From: Siderastrea siderea
Lineage: Eukaryota > Cnidaria > Anthozoa > Scleractinia > Rhizangiidae
Direction of reading: 5' to 3'
NCBI GenBank assembly: GCA_964030785.1
Contig: OZ034975.1
Span: 47,892,069-47,956,068 of the forward strand
Length of the DNA stretch: 64,000 bases
Notes under the pieces: generated by a model
The model's database searches: none
Told to the model about the DNA's origin: nothing
The model's input: the letters and a program-made list of their open reading frames with translations, nothing else
Program-made: the position numbers and the translations under genes
In this document: positions 11,591 to 25,261 of the stretch, piece after piece
How positions within the stretch are numbered: position 1 is the stretch's first letter
How the letters are laid out: every line of letters begins with the position of its first letter

Positions 11591-13922
11591 ATGTCGTAGT
11601 GGTGTTAACATGAACTATTCTCCACTCTCCATCGCCAATAGCATTTTTAGAATTCATTCGCACTTCGTACAGTGTTTCTGACTCCAAATCTTCGAAGCTT
11701 TTGGCTCGACTTGAGGTAGGCAGGGATTCTGATTTTAATGTTCTCCCTTCCCGCCAGAGTTCAATTTTGTAGCCAAGAACCCTCCTCCCACCATCCTTCA
11801 CGGCTGGATCCCACGTGACGTCTATTCTGTCACAATTGGCAGAGACCCGGATGTTGTTCGGAGGCTCGGGAGGGCCTGGAACGGTAAATGTAGTAAATAA
11901 ATGATTTGTGGCATACAAGAGCCACAAACAGTAAAACACAAGGAGTTTACAGAACTGTGGTGTAATAACGAGTCCTTTAATTGGATGTCTTTGTGACTTG
12001 CTTGGTTATCTAACGTGCGCTATGATTGGGTGACAAAGTGTGGAAGTCTTCCTGCGTCGATCGAAGGCTTAAGAAAGCACAATAAAGAGAACAAAACGAC
12101 GATTTTTTCAATACTGTTGTATTCGTCTCACTTGAAATGAAGAAGAGAAGTAGTGTTTTCCATCGTTTTCATATGCTTACAGAGGACGTTAAAACGATTG
12201 TAAACGCATACTCATGGACGAAAAACGCTTCGAAAACGCGTCAGTCAAATGTCCTTTTCTAAACAAAATCAACGAAAATATATTTACTTGAACTAGGCCT
12301 AAGCGGGCGGCTTAAGTGGAAATAAATTTTGTTTTCAAAGTAAAGAAGTCTGGTTCGCGTACCTCGATTGTAAACTTCAATAAAGTGAGAGGCCCTCCCT
12401 CTGGTATTGGTTGCTACACAAGTGTAAAATCCAAAATCATCTTCACTCCTCGCAATAAGCTTGTAAGACGCTGATCCTGGGCCATACGTGATACGACTAC
12501 TGTTTATTTCAACGTCAAATTTCTGAAATCGCACGAGAGGAACTGGTGATCCATCAAAAATGCAATTCATTGCGATTTCCTCGTTACTGTCTACAGAAGA
12601 ATATATTGTTTTTGTAGTAGATCTCTCGCGGACTAAAACAGGAGGGTCTGCAAAAATAAAATTAAAGGACAAAGACATTAAGTGCATGTCGATATAGCAA
12701 AGATATCACTGACGCCACCTATTGATATTAAGGTGCCAACCAAAGATCTGTCGCCTGTTGAGACAAAGAGTTTTTTGCTCTAGTCTTTAGACATTTGAAT
12801 AATAATCTTCCGTAAAGTTCAACTACGTTTTTAATACTGTTGATACATATGGATTTGTTTCTATTATTCCGTTTGAAAACAGTCAAAATTAAAATGTAAC
12901 TAAGGCAATAATTTTTAAGGATGTATTTGATGCTAATTCCAGATTTTACCGTACCCAAATTGTGAATTAGCCAATCAGAAGCCTTGCTCACTGTCATGAT
13001 TTTCTACGATGTTAAGTCACTGACCTGATATCCTACGATATCATGGACAGTTTCTAAAACTCGCACTTTTTTGCAGTCCTTAGAGATGAAAATTACAACA
13101 GAAATACAAGGAAACGTAAAACTATAACATTTGTTAAACGAGAAAGTAATTTATTTAACGCTAACAGAGAAAAAGATACAATTTCGCGCGAAAATTGGAC
13201 TCGGCTACACTGGCGGGCGCTCGCGTGTACGCACGTTTTTGGACAGCGCTGAAACTTTCTTGTTTAAAAATGGAGCTGCATTTTCCAAATTTCTCTCTTA
13301 ATTTGGACTTTGAAACTCCAAGCAAAAGAATTAGAATAACGACAGATGAGGAGTTAGAGAAGAGTATTGACGAACTATTCTTTTTACGGTTCACGCGCCA
13401 TATGACTAGAACGCCTGTCACTGATCACGGTAACTGAAAAAATAACGCCGGGTTTTATGAAGAATTTGGGTACGGTAAATACCTAATCGCACCTTTTTGG
13501 TACGCTTCGGCAACATATCAGGCTCGTTTGGTCTCACCATGGGTACTTTGGCTCGACTGCGTCTCGACAAAATACGAACCATGGTTCGACCAAACTCGCT
13601 CTAACAAGAGCGGATCAATGGATATCCCTTGATCCTCTCCTGCCTGGGTACTTACATTCCACATGTAACATCACACGAGCCTTTGTAGTTTCTCCACGGC
13701 ATTCATACTGGCCTTCGTCCGTTCTATTGACTCTTTTAATCTCTAAATAATGTAGGCTTCCATCGTTCTTCACATGCAGTCTCCGTGATGGGCTGTTGCT
13801 TATTTTTTGTCCTTTTGAATCAAACCAACCTTTGAACGCTTCGCCTGTCACTGAGCAGTTAATACGTGTATCGTGCCCCTCCAGTGAGTAATGGCTTTCA
13901 TTCAGCACAGAAACAGCTCCGT
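11591..13922 (-). CDS. Partial Ig/FN3 cell-surface protein gene, three exons
   Basis: Three separate exons on the minus strand, read 13922-13656, 12647-12363 and 11875-11591, each encode one extracellular domain and each begin and end in phase 1, the usual pattern of shuffled Ig/FN3 modules. The first is an Ig domain with RINCSVTG, a core Trp in KGWFDSKG and DEGQYECRGE. The second is an Ig domain with IAMNCIFDG and DDFGFYTCVATNTRG, but Phe (VRFQKF) where the core Trp is expected. The third is a fibronectin type III domain with GPPEPPNNIRV, VTWDPAVKDGG, Trp in KIELWREG, and LYEVRMNSKNAIGDGEW. All have AG acceptors and GT donors. Signal peptide, membrane segment and cytoplasmic part are not visible, so the gene is partial or has long introns. 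NCAM-, contactin- or DSCAM-like adhesion proteins and receptor tyrosine phosphatases or kinases are all possible. I cannot assign an orthologue. Confidence 0.85.
13195..13437 (+). other. Possible transposon coding fragment
   Basis: An open frame holds FETPSKRIRITTDEELEKSI followed by DELFFLRF. The T.EELEKS pattern resembles the start of Crypton/DUF3504-type recombinase proteins common in cnidarian repeats. It lies inside an intron of the Ig/FN3 gene, on the opposite strand. The match is short and from memory. Confidence 0.25.
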
Positions 13923-14724
13923 CTGTTGGCAAAGAAAAATTTGTTCGTAAGTTTAAATATCTGAGGGTGCCTTATATGGCATAGTACATGGCTCGCCATT
14001 CCTTTACCGGCCTATCTAGATCTGAGGATATGGGAATGTGTGTGAACACCAAGCTCAATAGCAACTCAGAAAAATCTTGATCGGGGGATTCCTCCATAAT
14101 AGCCCTTTTTAGTGCCGCAACAATATCTTTAACACGTCATTTCTTCTTCCTCTCAAAAGTTCTGCGCGAAGCAAAATAATTCTGATGAGACTAACCAAAC
14201 TCAAGTAGGTTGCCTTGTAAATACTTATCTGTGTATATTTGTGATAATATTACAGACGATTTAAACTATGAAAATTGCATAGTATTAATTTACTGTGCAG
14301 AGCTTTCGTTTAGTATATAGAACCACTATAAAACCACTTTAGTGTACACTAAACTTCTTCAGTGCATGAAGTAGGTTCAAGTAGGTTTCCTTGGACAGCC
14401 TTGAGTTTAAGGCTTAAATGCGTAACACGTTCGTTCTTCTTGCGCTTATGCTGTTCATGCTTATGTTGCAGTTTTCACAGCGAGAACGGCGGAGACAAAA
14501 GCACATGCAAGCACAAAGCAGTCAGCCATTGTTGTACGCTATCTTGTAAATGTTTAACATTGAGGAGAGCTGGTATCGGGAAATTGCTTCAACAAACTGG
14601 TTTTCTGCGCGTGCGCATGTCCTTACGCTTATGTCACTATTAAATGTCGCTAGTGCTCTCACTTGCTTATCTTTGACTTCTAGCTATCCCTAGCCCTTAA
14701 ATATTAAGTAAAAACTAAGTTAAG

Positions 14725-15450
14725 CTTATTTGAAAGGCCTTTCAAAATGTAGAAGAATGATTTCTTCTTTTTGGCAATATCTTCTCTCGTTCTAAAGGTA
14801 TTCAAGTTTAAAAGAAAATAAGTGATGACGTCATAAGTGGTTACAGTGTGGAGACAAATCGCAAAATCAGGAATATCTCGGGAAATATTGAAGCATTGTA
14901 TCCGAAACTTGGCACCAGTAATGTCTCTCAAGAAAGACACATACAAACGCATACGGCAATGTTGCCATGGCAACGGCTTAGCTTCCAGGCCTCTTTCTTG
15001 CAAGAATGACATTTGCCCTTTTTAGGCTTTACAAACATCGTCCTCTCCTTAATTGCTGATGAGGAAACTAAGCACTTTATGGGCCTAATGTGTATTTAGA
15101 ACAGATCCTTCTTTCACTAGTCGTTATAGAGTCACAAATGGTAACATTTAGTTCAAAGCTGAAAGAGACTGGAGTCAAGATTGTTGCCATGGCATCGACG
15201 CTATATATATCTCACCCTGTGACTTTCGTAAGGCACAATATTGTTGCCAAGTTTCAGTTTCCTTGACCAGGAGCTCATTACTAATGGGCTCCTGCCTTGA
15301 CCCATTCTTCCCAGAGATATTCTTCATTTTGTGATTTGGCCCAATTTCTAATTTGCATAATACAAAAACTTGAATAACTTTAAGCTGGAATGAGTGAAGA
15401 TATTGCAAAACTGAAAACACCACCCTTCTTCATCTTGAAAGGCCTTTAAG
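14725..15450. repeat. Pair of diverged inverted copies of one repeat
   Basis: Arm 1 (about 14725-14985) and the complement of arm 2 (about 15180-15450) share, in the same order, GAAAGGCCTTTCAA, GCAATATCTTC, TATTCAAGTTT, GGAATATCTC, GAAACTTGGCA and TTGCCATGGCAAC. The roughly 200-bp spacer between the arms is unlike either. No coding sequence is seen. Confidence 0.65.
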
Positions 15451-18400
15451 GCTTTTTCCCACCCAGGCCTTCACGGCCAATTCCTTTGGGTATCGTTTTT
15501 CGCTTGTACCACGTGACTCTAGACGGCTCGACTGGGACGAAAAACGGTGTGAAGACCTGTAGCACGTTCAAAGCTGTTTACTAAAGATCTAAACCAACGT
15601 CATTCATGTTGTGGATGTCTGTCAAATAGACAGGAATTGGTGACGTAATTACATGACTGCACATGACGACTTCCTCTGTTTAAATCATATTTCCCCATGC
15701 TTACATATTAACCACAATAAATCTCTGCAAAGACATTTAAAAATTACAATTATAAATATTTGTTCCAATTAGCTCTCCAATAAGATAATGTCTCTTTCAA
15801 ACAGACCGGAATTGATAATATTGAATTACGTAAGAGGATGTAATTGCGTGACCATGACATGTCAGACTCCAGACAAATCTGCTTCCCTTTCCCTATAAAA
15901 TCGATTTACATTATAGTCACAGTAAAACTCCTTTTAGAATTTCAAAATTGTAATATTAATGCTCATTCTATTTTAATCTCAAAAAGTGGATTGAAAAATC
16001 TCAAATGAGAATGTCCATTTTGGCTCATTTCGTTTTAATATTAACTGCATTAATTAACCCAACTGAAATTACACTGTACGTGCCTAAACAAACACAAATG
16101 TCGTGACTTTCACTTCCTCTTAAGAATCATGTTTTCCTTTCCTATGAAATCGACTTACATCGTCATCACATTAAAACTCCATGAAAATATTTATGATTTT
16201 CCATCTTTCCGATGAAAACTCCGTAAGTATAGTAAACATTTCCCTCTAAAGGTCTTATATGATACGTATTTTACCACCTGGACTGTTCATTTTATCACAC
16301 GGCTGTTGTAGGTCAACACGGTACTTGTGCAGTTATCACTAGCTTAAATTCCGATTGTTAAATAGTTTCTAGATTTAAACCAGCTTACATCTTCTCGATG
16401 TGTGCGTTATTAGTATCTAAATTGAACAGTCAAGCAACCTTTGAGCGCAACCTATGAACCGTGCGAAGTAACACACATTTAAAGCATACAACGCAAAATC
16501 AATTTTAAAAGCTACAGTGGTATACATGCACAAACGCTTACCGCAATTTCTTATCCAGTAGAAAGAAATTAAAACCAGCGAGGTCCTGATCAATGAAGCC
16601 TCGCGCATCGTTCAGTCCGCGTAATCAAAACCCCTGTCCTAGAAAATAAGTTAGAAAGAGTAACGTTTTGGCAATTGTCTGTATATCAAGATATTGGATA
16701 CTTCACAACAGTTCCTGTGGATATAATGGGTGGGGTGTTATGTGTAATATCCATTTGATATTGGTCATAGCATGTTTAAATGACGTGTATAAACTTCAAG
16801 CTGCGAATGTTGTTATAAGAAATGTTTTAACGTGACAAATATGTGCGGCCAGATTCCTCAAACATACAAAAATAACATTGCAACTGCAGCATGCACGTAA
16901 GCGGAGGAAAGAATTCAATATCTTGAAAATTTACGCTTTACAAAAAACGTTTCATTAACAAATAGATAAAATTGGTTACTCCCATTGCCGCTGTAATATT
17001 TTTGCTGAGGTTTAATCCGCACTAAAGAAGCAATTCCACACGTTTTTCATAAGAATTGATAACACTCGATAGCATTGTAGGTTCTTGCGTCAACAGTGTT
17101 ATACCTGAACCCAATGACCTTATGCCTAAGTCCTCACGCTCTTAACATTTTCTGTTGTGTTTTTCGGGATTTTAGTAAACTAGATGAGTCAGTTTGTTTT
17201 TTCTTTTCGTTTGTCGATGCATGCTCTACTCTATAATTAGGACACTCCATCAAACTATGATTCATAATTTACGTCAGAGAAAATCACGAGGAAACCCTGC
17301 CCAGAAATTTTAATCTTCTTTGGAAAACTAGGATTTCGCCCTTTTGTAGATTATCCCGTATCCGCTCACACTACTTTTGGATCAACGAGAACAATAGCTT
17401 TAGTACTTTTCGTTTAACTTAGCATCACTTATTATTCGCACGCAAATACAGTTGAAGCTATCACGAGACCAGAAATAATGAGGAAGTTAAATTTACATTA
17501 CGCCGGTTTGATTCCAACTTTTAAACCAGCTTGTGGTATTCAAATGAGCAGTACTTTCTTGAGGAACCAGTTTTTCCATAATTTGAAATATAGATATTTT
17601 GTTTGGCAGACCTGTTATCTGGCCCTGTTGAGATATTTAACCGCATCTAAGTGTTCTTTTCAAATGAGGAAGATCCCTTTAGTTGTGATGATAATTGAGT
17701 CTGTGTGTGGTCGGGACCACTTCTCAGTAATATCCCACAACGAGCCGATGAGGTGCCTCAACTTGTCGCTCACCTTGCTGCTCACAAGGGAAATAGGAAG
17801 ATACGCTTTTATTCTTATAACCACCACCTATAAGTCGAAAAAAGTAAGTCAAGTCACTTTAGATGGAACGAAGATTGAAAACTTCTTAGACAAAAAGCAA
17901 AAAGTGGAAATAATAGTAATAAAAAAAAAAAACGTGCGCGAGCCTACAGCCCAGCGAAACATGAGTCGAGGACGAGTGGAAAACAGGCTTGCAGATTCAT
18001 TTCTCATCGCGTGTATCAGTGTTTTGAATTTGTTTCTCTCTATACGTTCCATGAAAAAATAGTGGGGGGGGGGGGGGGGATGGGAGACTGCGACAGCGAG
18101 TCCCGTCTTCACTGACACACGTATTTCTGTCTATGCATAAAATCCTCCAGTGCCGACGATTCAAATAGACCTTCTAGTCAGCCCTTCAAGGAGCACATGA
18201 TGCTATTCAGTGTTTTTTTTTTCCCGATGATTTTTCAAACTGAAAATTGGCCACATTTTTCTGTCCAAACCACACTTCGTGACCTAGCCTTTTAAGTCTT
18301 ATCTATAGTGCAATTTTTATTGCTCGGCGTTTATTTCATCAAAACATGACCTTATCACCAATAATATGTTACGTTAAATTATTTATAACCGCATGTCAAA

Positions 18401-21400
18401 ACTCCATGGCTTGTTTTGATTGTCCGGGTAGCACCGAAAAACGTTCCAAAAATCTAGACTAGTAATTTTGAACTTAAGCAATTTTAACAGTATGAAGATA
18501 CCAAGAGAAACTCCCTAACACTCGTATTGATAAATTACAGAATTACTTGTGCCCAATCAATGACTAGAACACAGATGTTAAGCTATGATTGGTAACAATA
18601 GCGTGTAATTGTAGGCGGAGGATCAAAGAAAGTCTTCAAGTAATTTGGGTGATTCTCTTGCACTTTGTAGTACACTACCGACATCAATTTTGAGGATTTC
18701 TTATCTAAGCCGACTTGGATAACAGACTAATAAATTGATTGGCGTCAAAATAGACGCTTCGCTCACCTTTCAAGGTCGTCACAACTGTTCCTCGAAAACA
18801 GCATTTACAGCCAGCTTTAGGGTCCTTCAATCACCTCAAACATGCTTTCATGCCCAGCCTCCTATGATAAGAAAATCGTACATCCATTGTTATAAGAAGG
18901 TGATCTGAATAACGGCGTACTCTCAGATTTCGGTGAAAATTTCAGCCATCTTCCAGCTATCATTCAACGCATTCAGCCAACATTTCACTATCTCAACTAA
19001 TGCGAAATCATATTCCATTATACCAGTTAGAAAACTCCTTATCTCATCGTTTCTAAACCATCAAAAAATTCCATTCCCTAGAATAATGCATGCGAAAAAC
19101 AAACCTCTTCTTTCAAGACTACAAGTACATGATCTAGCTAATGACATGTTAAGTACTGATCTGTACGTGAGATACGCTAAAACGTGAGTGACACAATACT
19201 TCTATTCGTGATGTAAACATGGAGTAGATATCAGCAATTATCAGCTGTCCCTGTAGAGATAACAGGTGTCTCATTGTGCAAACCTGTGCAGTGGTAAGAT
19301 ACACGGGGCGATACGACCTCATAACAAACGGCAAAGGGTTGTTTGCCAAATGGTATCTACTTGTGATAAGGACGTAGTGCACTCAGTGTTAACTTTTACT
19401 AAAATCCCCTTACCACTCCCCCCCTTCCCTCTCACCATCACCACCCTCCGATCGTGGCTACGATCTCTATCACACCTCGTTTTCATGATGTTTTAAATAC
19501 TCTAAAATTAGTGGCAAAAATGCATCTGACATCAGGCTTTATTTACGAGAGACAGCCCCGGAATAAGACGGCTACCAGAATGCGCCCGAAGTAGTAGTAC
19601 AAGACAAAGATCTTCTGCTTTTACTTCAAAAAGTCTTTGACCTAGCAGCCAACTAGAGGCGAACATGAAATAACGATCAGGACATTACAAAGAAAAGGAC
19701 TCAATATGGATTCACGTTCACCAGGAGCCCGGCTCCTGCGTTCATACAGGGCACAGACGAGTCATTTTTGAACGTGATTCCAGTTAATTTCAACGTGCAA
19801 ATCCATCTTGCATTGATTGGGGGTGTGTTGACACAAGATGGACTTAGACAGTGAAATATGTCTCCTCTGCGCCCTGTGCGCTAACAGAATTTCCTCTCTT
19901 TTGCAATGAAATTAGACGTTGTTAAGAGCTGCGTGGTATCTGTCTTTCTCATGTGTTTCCTTTGCATACGAACGAGGAAGATTGGGGCGATCAAACTACT
20001 GAGCGACTCCCCCTCCCCTCCCCCGTTCTGTCCCAAGGATAGACCATCAGAGTAAATACTTCTGTTGCACGCTTCACTCGATTTTATTTCTTCAATTAAC
20101 AGTTTAAATGCAAGGTCAATACTTCAGTATAAAAGGGCAAATTTAATCGCCAAAATGTCCATTATTGATTTTGACTAGTCGTTTATTGATCATCCGAGCA
20201 GGGAGCAAAACGCCTTTGTTTCAACCGGCGACCATTAAAATTTTGGGTTTTCCTCAGTGGGCTATTAATAATTATTCAGGTCGTTTTTGTTTTTCACCTA
20301 CTGTTTGCTTTTTATTCGCAGGACATAAAACGACCCACACTGGTGTGCATATGGCTATTCAAATTTAAATTTTTTTCTCTCTCTATTGAATCTGCCCCAC
20401 GGACAGAAAAATTAAATACAATTACCAGGAGCCACTAACTTTTTTCAAACAATCGGGAAAAACACCCGTTTAAAAGCAGTGCTTCAAAATATGATAAATA
20501 TCAGTTAAAACATAGTCCTGCCAGTTATGAAAACTTACTAGGATTGAGCTGGAGAGTCAAGGTTATTTAGGAGTTTACATCTAACAGTTGTGACCCCGTT
20601 AAACTTGTGCCCGATTCCTGAAGGGAAGACCCCCAAATGTCGCCCTAGGATAAAACCTAAAATATAATCGATCCTTTTTTATTGAATGAATAGAAAATAT
20701 CCCGTACATGTGCTTTAGAAATAGCGCCAGTAGCTGTTGTATTTTAAAAAGATATCTTCAAAATAATGTTGATAAAAAAGGAGAACTTAAATACAAATTT
20801 CTAGCAAATTATAGGTGTAATGAGTTTCTGCCAAGCAAACCCAAACTCCAGCTTGTAACTATACCTCTATTGAGATACCAGAAAATACGTTTCGCGGTGA
20901 GTCTGTATTTATTCAAAGTCATTTTCCTCAAAAGATTGCCGGCTAAATGGCTGAGGTTAACATGTTCCTGAGATTAACCTGTTTCCTTCCAGTCGAAATT
21001 TATCTTTCTTTTGCTTGTCCTCAGTTTTTTGTTATTTTTTTTGCCCAACTTGTCAACCGCAGCTACATGAACAAATTATTTCGTGATACAGAGCAAATCT
21101 GAGTTTGTTGATGAGACTATCCAAAGAATACAAATAAACGAAGCAGAATTTGTTTGCGTTTTTCCGTCCTGTTTACGTTGTACTGCATTTTGCATTTTTG
21201 AAAACAAAAGGCCATTACATTAAACGGTCGATCCTAAATATAAAACAGCAAACTTGAAATATATGTACGATAACAACTTTTCACTGAATTCGTCTAGTAC
21301 AGTTATTTTAAGTTGGTTATTTTTGTCTTAACAAAGGCGCAATTTTACTCTTTTTTTGGATTCTAGTTATAATAGCCTAAAGTTTTTTTAACGTTTATAA

Positions 21401-24400
21401 TGAATTGCATATAAAAGTTGAACGGATGGTCTATTTCTTCCGCATCAGGCGAGCGAGCTCGTCAGTTTATATTCCGCTTTATTTCAGTCCCTTCTGTTCG
21501 TATAGCTAGAGAAAAATAAATAATCTTGTGAATCCATGCAGTTTTTCCTGCCGCCTTTCCGAATCGAAATTAATCTTTGCTCGCAGCAGAACTCACACAA
21601 GACACTGACAAATTAAAAAATACATCAACGTATCTCTCGTAAAACTCTCACCGTATGCTACCTGAAATTATTGCGTGGTCATAGTATGGTCGGACATCTC
21701 TATTTCGATCAATTATGATCACTAGAATACTAAGCCGAGCAACCTGAAAGATGTTAAATTATCTTACGTTGTTTTTATGCGCTTGTGTCATGTTTCTCTT
21801 CGCTAACGTAAGTGTTAATGTTCAGAGACAGGATTCATTAATCGATTCCGCTGCCAAACGGTTAGCAATTTAAATTGCACCTAAATTTTAACCTCTATCA
21901 AGACGATCTGAACAACTTTTCGAAACATTTAACGCAAATGACGGTCGTTTTCGTACCTTAGCATGGATTTTTCCTTTTCGTGCTACTGCCGCATCGTATG
22001 TTTCGAGAACATTGATAATGACTCAGTCAATAAATTGTTATCCCCTGTCTTTCCTCAGCAGTGAAGTTCATTTGCATAGAAATTTGTGAGAATGTATTTA
22101 GGCATCAAATAGAGCATTGTGTTTACTATTCTGACTTTTATTTTATATTGAGTCAACACTGCCGCGTTGTGTCGATCAACTTTTTTCATGATTGTGATAG
22201 TACACTAACAAACACAATATAGGAAATAAATGTTTGGCTTGAAAGGAAATTCAGCCCAGTACTCTTTAATTATCTTCTTCTGCTAATTGCAATCCGCTGT
22301 TTTAGCCTATTCTACATATATTTTATAACATTTCATAAACTGGATATTGCGCGCCTCTGATTGGCTAAAAAACCTTGTTTTTAAGAGTATAAAACATCAC
22401 GCAAAGCGGCGTACTTTTGGAAAAGACGGTTCTGACTTTAATTTGACGTAAAATTTGTTTTCTTTGCCGTCATCAGAATTCAAATAAGGCAATGGAAACC
22501 CAGTCACTCGGGAGGGAGTGCTCTGTTCATTCAGCTCTACTCCCCGTGCATGAGGGAGCCCACACAACATATGTGACCGTAGGTAGTTTCGAAATATAAG
22601 GAAGTGTACAGGGATATCGAAACGTTCCTATTAACATGAATTATTGCGAGGACTTTTGTTTTACATTTGACATCAAATGAAATAAACGTAAACTGAACTC
22701 ATCTAAGTCGTTATGTTTTGTCGTTCTCGTGGCTCTAAGCAGCGAATTTTAGCGATTTGAAAGGTTTTGCGAGGCAGTCTACTACGTACAGCAAACGGCC
22801 AGTACAATATCTTCGGCTTAGCAATTCAGAGACGATTAAAGCCACTGACAAATAAAAATAACTAATTTCGTCTTCTTCCGCTTGCAATACTTGAGTTCCG
22901 TTATTCTGGTAAGAGCACCAAGCGGTCGTCAATTGGAATCGTTATATTCTCCCCCCCCCCCCCAAAAAAAAACAGGAACCTCTGAAAATTGTAGTTTACT
23001 GGATAAAATTAACATTCAATAACGCATTGTTTTTAAATTACTGATTACAGAAATCAGTGCTATGTTCCTAATTTCAGTGCATTGTGATTTTAATACCTAC
23101 TTCTGATGCCAATAAGCCTAGTCTTTGGTTCAAAATAAATTATCGTGAAGATAACTGAGGGATGTGAAAAATCTCTGTCTCTTCTCAGTCCTGTATTTGG
23201 CAGTGTCACTAGTTTGGCAATTTAGGCATTCTCATGTTTCGACTGTGAAGAAATGATTTCATTTAACGAAATCTCATCGCTTCTGTTCAAAAGCTCACGT
23301 TTTTTATCATCGTGTATACGTGGAAAAGATCAATAATTCGAAGAACAATCGGAAAATAGTTAACAGCAACTGCACGTACGCTTGTCTTGTCCTGATAGCA
23401 CAACTTAACCGAAAAAAAAAATGAGAATTTCGTGTCGTTGTTTTGAAGGAGGTGAAACTTCACTTCGGCTTACTTCAGCACAGCAATGCGGAACAACCAT
23501 TCAATCTCTAGCTCCAAACATTAAATATAAAGCAAAGCATTGGTTTACATTTAATTAAAAGAAAAAAATTGAAATGAATGAACCAAAACAGAGATATTCT
23601 TCTTGCATGGTGAAAGGATACGTTTGAACTGAATATTCCCTGAAATTCAGGCGTTGATGGTTTGTTACTAAAGCATCGATTAGGGTACTCTGAAACTGGC
23701 TGAAGAGATTGGGTAAATTCATTATTTGAACTGAGTAGAAGTTATTCGTTTTTTCAGTGAACGGTTGTAAACTCACTCACCTGATTTCACAAATCCTCCT
23801 CCAAAAATTAACGGAAATTTTTAAGTCGTTTCAATTTTACGCGATGCGGATTTATGTTGAGGATAATTATCAGTTAAAAACAACAGAGCGTCAGTATGCA
23901 TGAATTATTTACAACGTGGTCGATAGAGGAGAAACATCTTTCAAAAACAGCAATAACAACAATGTTTTATGCTTAATAAACTCGAACTCCGGATCAGTGA
24001 AACCAAGCAATTTTATTTCTACCATCTGTATTCGTATATCACTCTTCATATTCTTGAAACAGTTTGTCCTAAATTATCGAATCAATCCGTTTTCATGTCA
24101 GGTTTTATGTTTGATTGGCAGAACTTGAAAGTAAATTAAATTGATTTTACGCGGAACACCGCAAAGTTATCCAGTTTTACTGAAGCATAGTTAATAAGCA
24201 AGCTTAAATGGACTTTAAATACTACACACGCTAATTAAGCTTTTCCAAAAACCGTCAGCTTACATTTTCTTAATTAAAAACGAAGGTTATTATTGTACAG
24301 GTAGTAAAAAACAATTGGTGTTCGGTATGAATTATCATGTTAATCCGCCGTGCAATCCGGAAATACTCATTTTTTTCTAGTTACTGATTAAAATTACCCA

Positions 24401-24444
24401 TCATTCCATTGTATCCAACAGTAATATACAGGTCACGTGGTGCT
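15451..24444. other. Long gene-poor stretch
   Basis: Apart from the degenerate block at 15600-16190 I see AT-rich sequence, a 17-base G-run at 18063-18079 and a C-run near 22950. A 194-codon ORF at 17478-18062 has no recognisable domain. Upstream exons of the Ig/FN3 gene could hide here, but none stands out. Confidence 0.45.
15600..16190. repeat. Three degenerate tandem copies of a roughly 200-bp block
   Basis: Blocks near 15610, 15800 and 16090 share elements such as ACAGxCCGGAATT/ACAGGAATT, GTAATTxCxTGAC, CTTCCTCT/CTTCCCTTT, CCTATxAAATCGA and TTACAT..TCACA.TAAAACTCC. They are strongly diverged and there is no ORF. Confidence 0.45.
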
Positions 24445-24814
24445 CCGCGGTCAAACGAGAAAAACAAGAGAAGTACTTCAAAGATAAGGGAATTATTCTC
24501 ACTGTTCAAAGTTTGGTCAGTTTGATATTTTTTTTCAGTGTCCTGTAGTTTTTCTTAAATGTTTTGAACGTTACTAAAAAAAAGTTCTAAGCGTTTGAAA
24601 ACGGGAAACGGACTTGTCGGCGCAATTTGTAAAAGTTAATTTTGTTCAGGTGCGGAATATTTTTATAGCAAGGAAGCTCTTTTATTTGAGAGAAATGAAA
24701 ATATATTTTCATTCACCCGCTATTTGATATATCGTTCCTCATGTTTACACTGCATCGTGAATAAATATTACGAATTAAGACAAAAAAAAAACGGCCTCGT
24801 ATGTTTGACCGCGG
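24445..24814. repeat. Short terminal inverted repeat pair, possible MITE
   Basis: CCGCGGTCAAAC at 24445-24456 is complemented exactly by GTTTGACCGCGG at 24803-24814. The sequence between is AT-rich with no coding. Chance pairing of 12 GC-rich bases in this AT-rich DNA is unlikely, but no target duplication is seen. Confidence 0.4.
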
Positions 24815-24878
24815 TGAAGTCAGGTGGGCTCAGCCAAGCTTACCCCAGGGAATTCCCCAGGGATCATGTCTGACTCGT

Positions 24879-25097
24879 CCCCAGTCGTCTTCATACGCCC
24901 GTGGCACTTCTCGTCCTGCGCTAGTCTGATCAAGGCTCCAAGCTAGCCGGAAAAACGGATCGAGAAAACAAACTGGTGCGAAAAAAGCGTGGGGGTGCTC
25001 GCCCGCTTTTTTGCTGCTCACCCACTTTTTCGCTCGTCTCCACTGACCTAGAGCCTGGCACAGGCTAGTGCTGCACGGGTTATGAAGACGACTGGGG
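24879..25097. repeat. 219-bp element with 17-bp perfect inverted ends
   Basis: CCCCAGTCGTCTTCATA at 24879-24895 is exactly complemented at 25081-25097. The GC content is higher than the surroundings. It is probably a non-autonomous DNA transposon and holds no ORF I trust. Confidence 0.6.
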
Positions 25098-25261
25098 ATG
25101 TAGTGTTGAAGCGTGGACATTCCACAGGGGGTAAATTTCCGTTCAGGGACTCTGTTGGTGTAGCACAAATTTAAGAGCATGGAAACAAAAAGATACGTCG
25201 TTGTAACATATCTTCTGGACATGCTCCAGCTACATTTTCTTACGTTTGTACATGATGTCAT

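Noticed and set aside
17478..18062. 194-codon ORF on the plus strand
   Set aside because: Composition is like the surrounding intergenic DNA, it runs through an A-run, has no domain or splice context, and ends at a poly-G tract. It is the longest chance ORF in the gene-poor part.
24830..25261. 143-codon minus-strand ORF
   Set aside because: It crosses the 219-bp inverted-repeat element and has no domain. It is better explained by the repeat's GC content.
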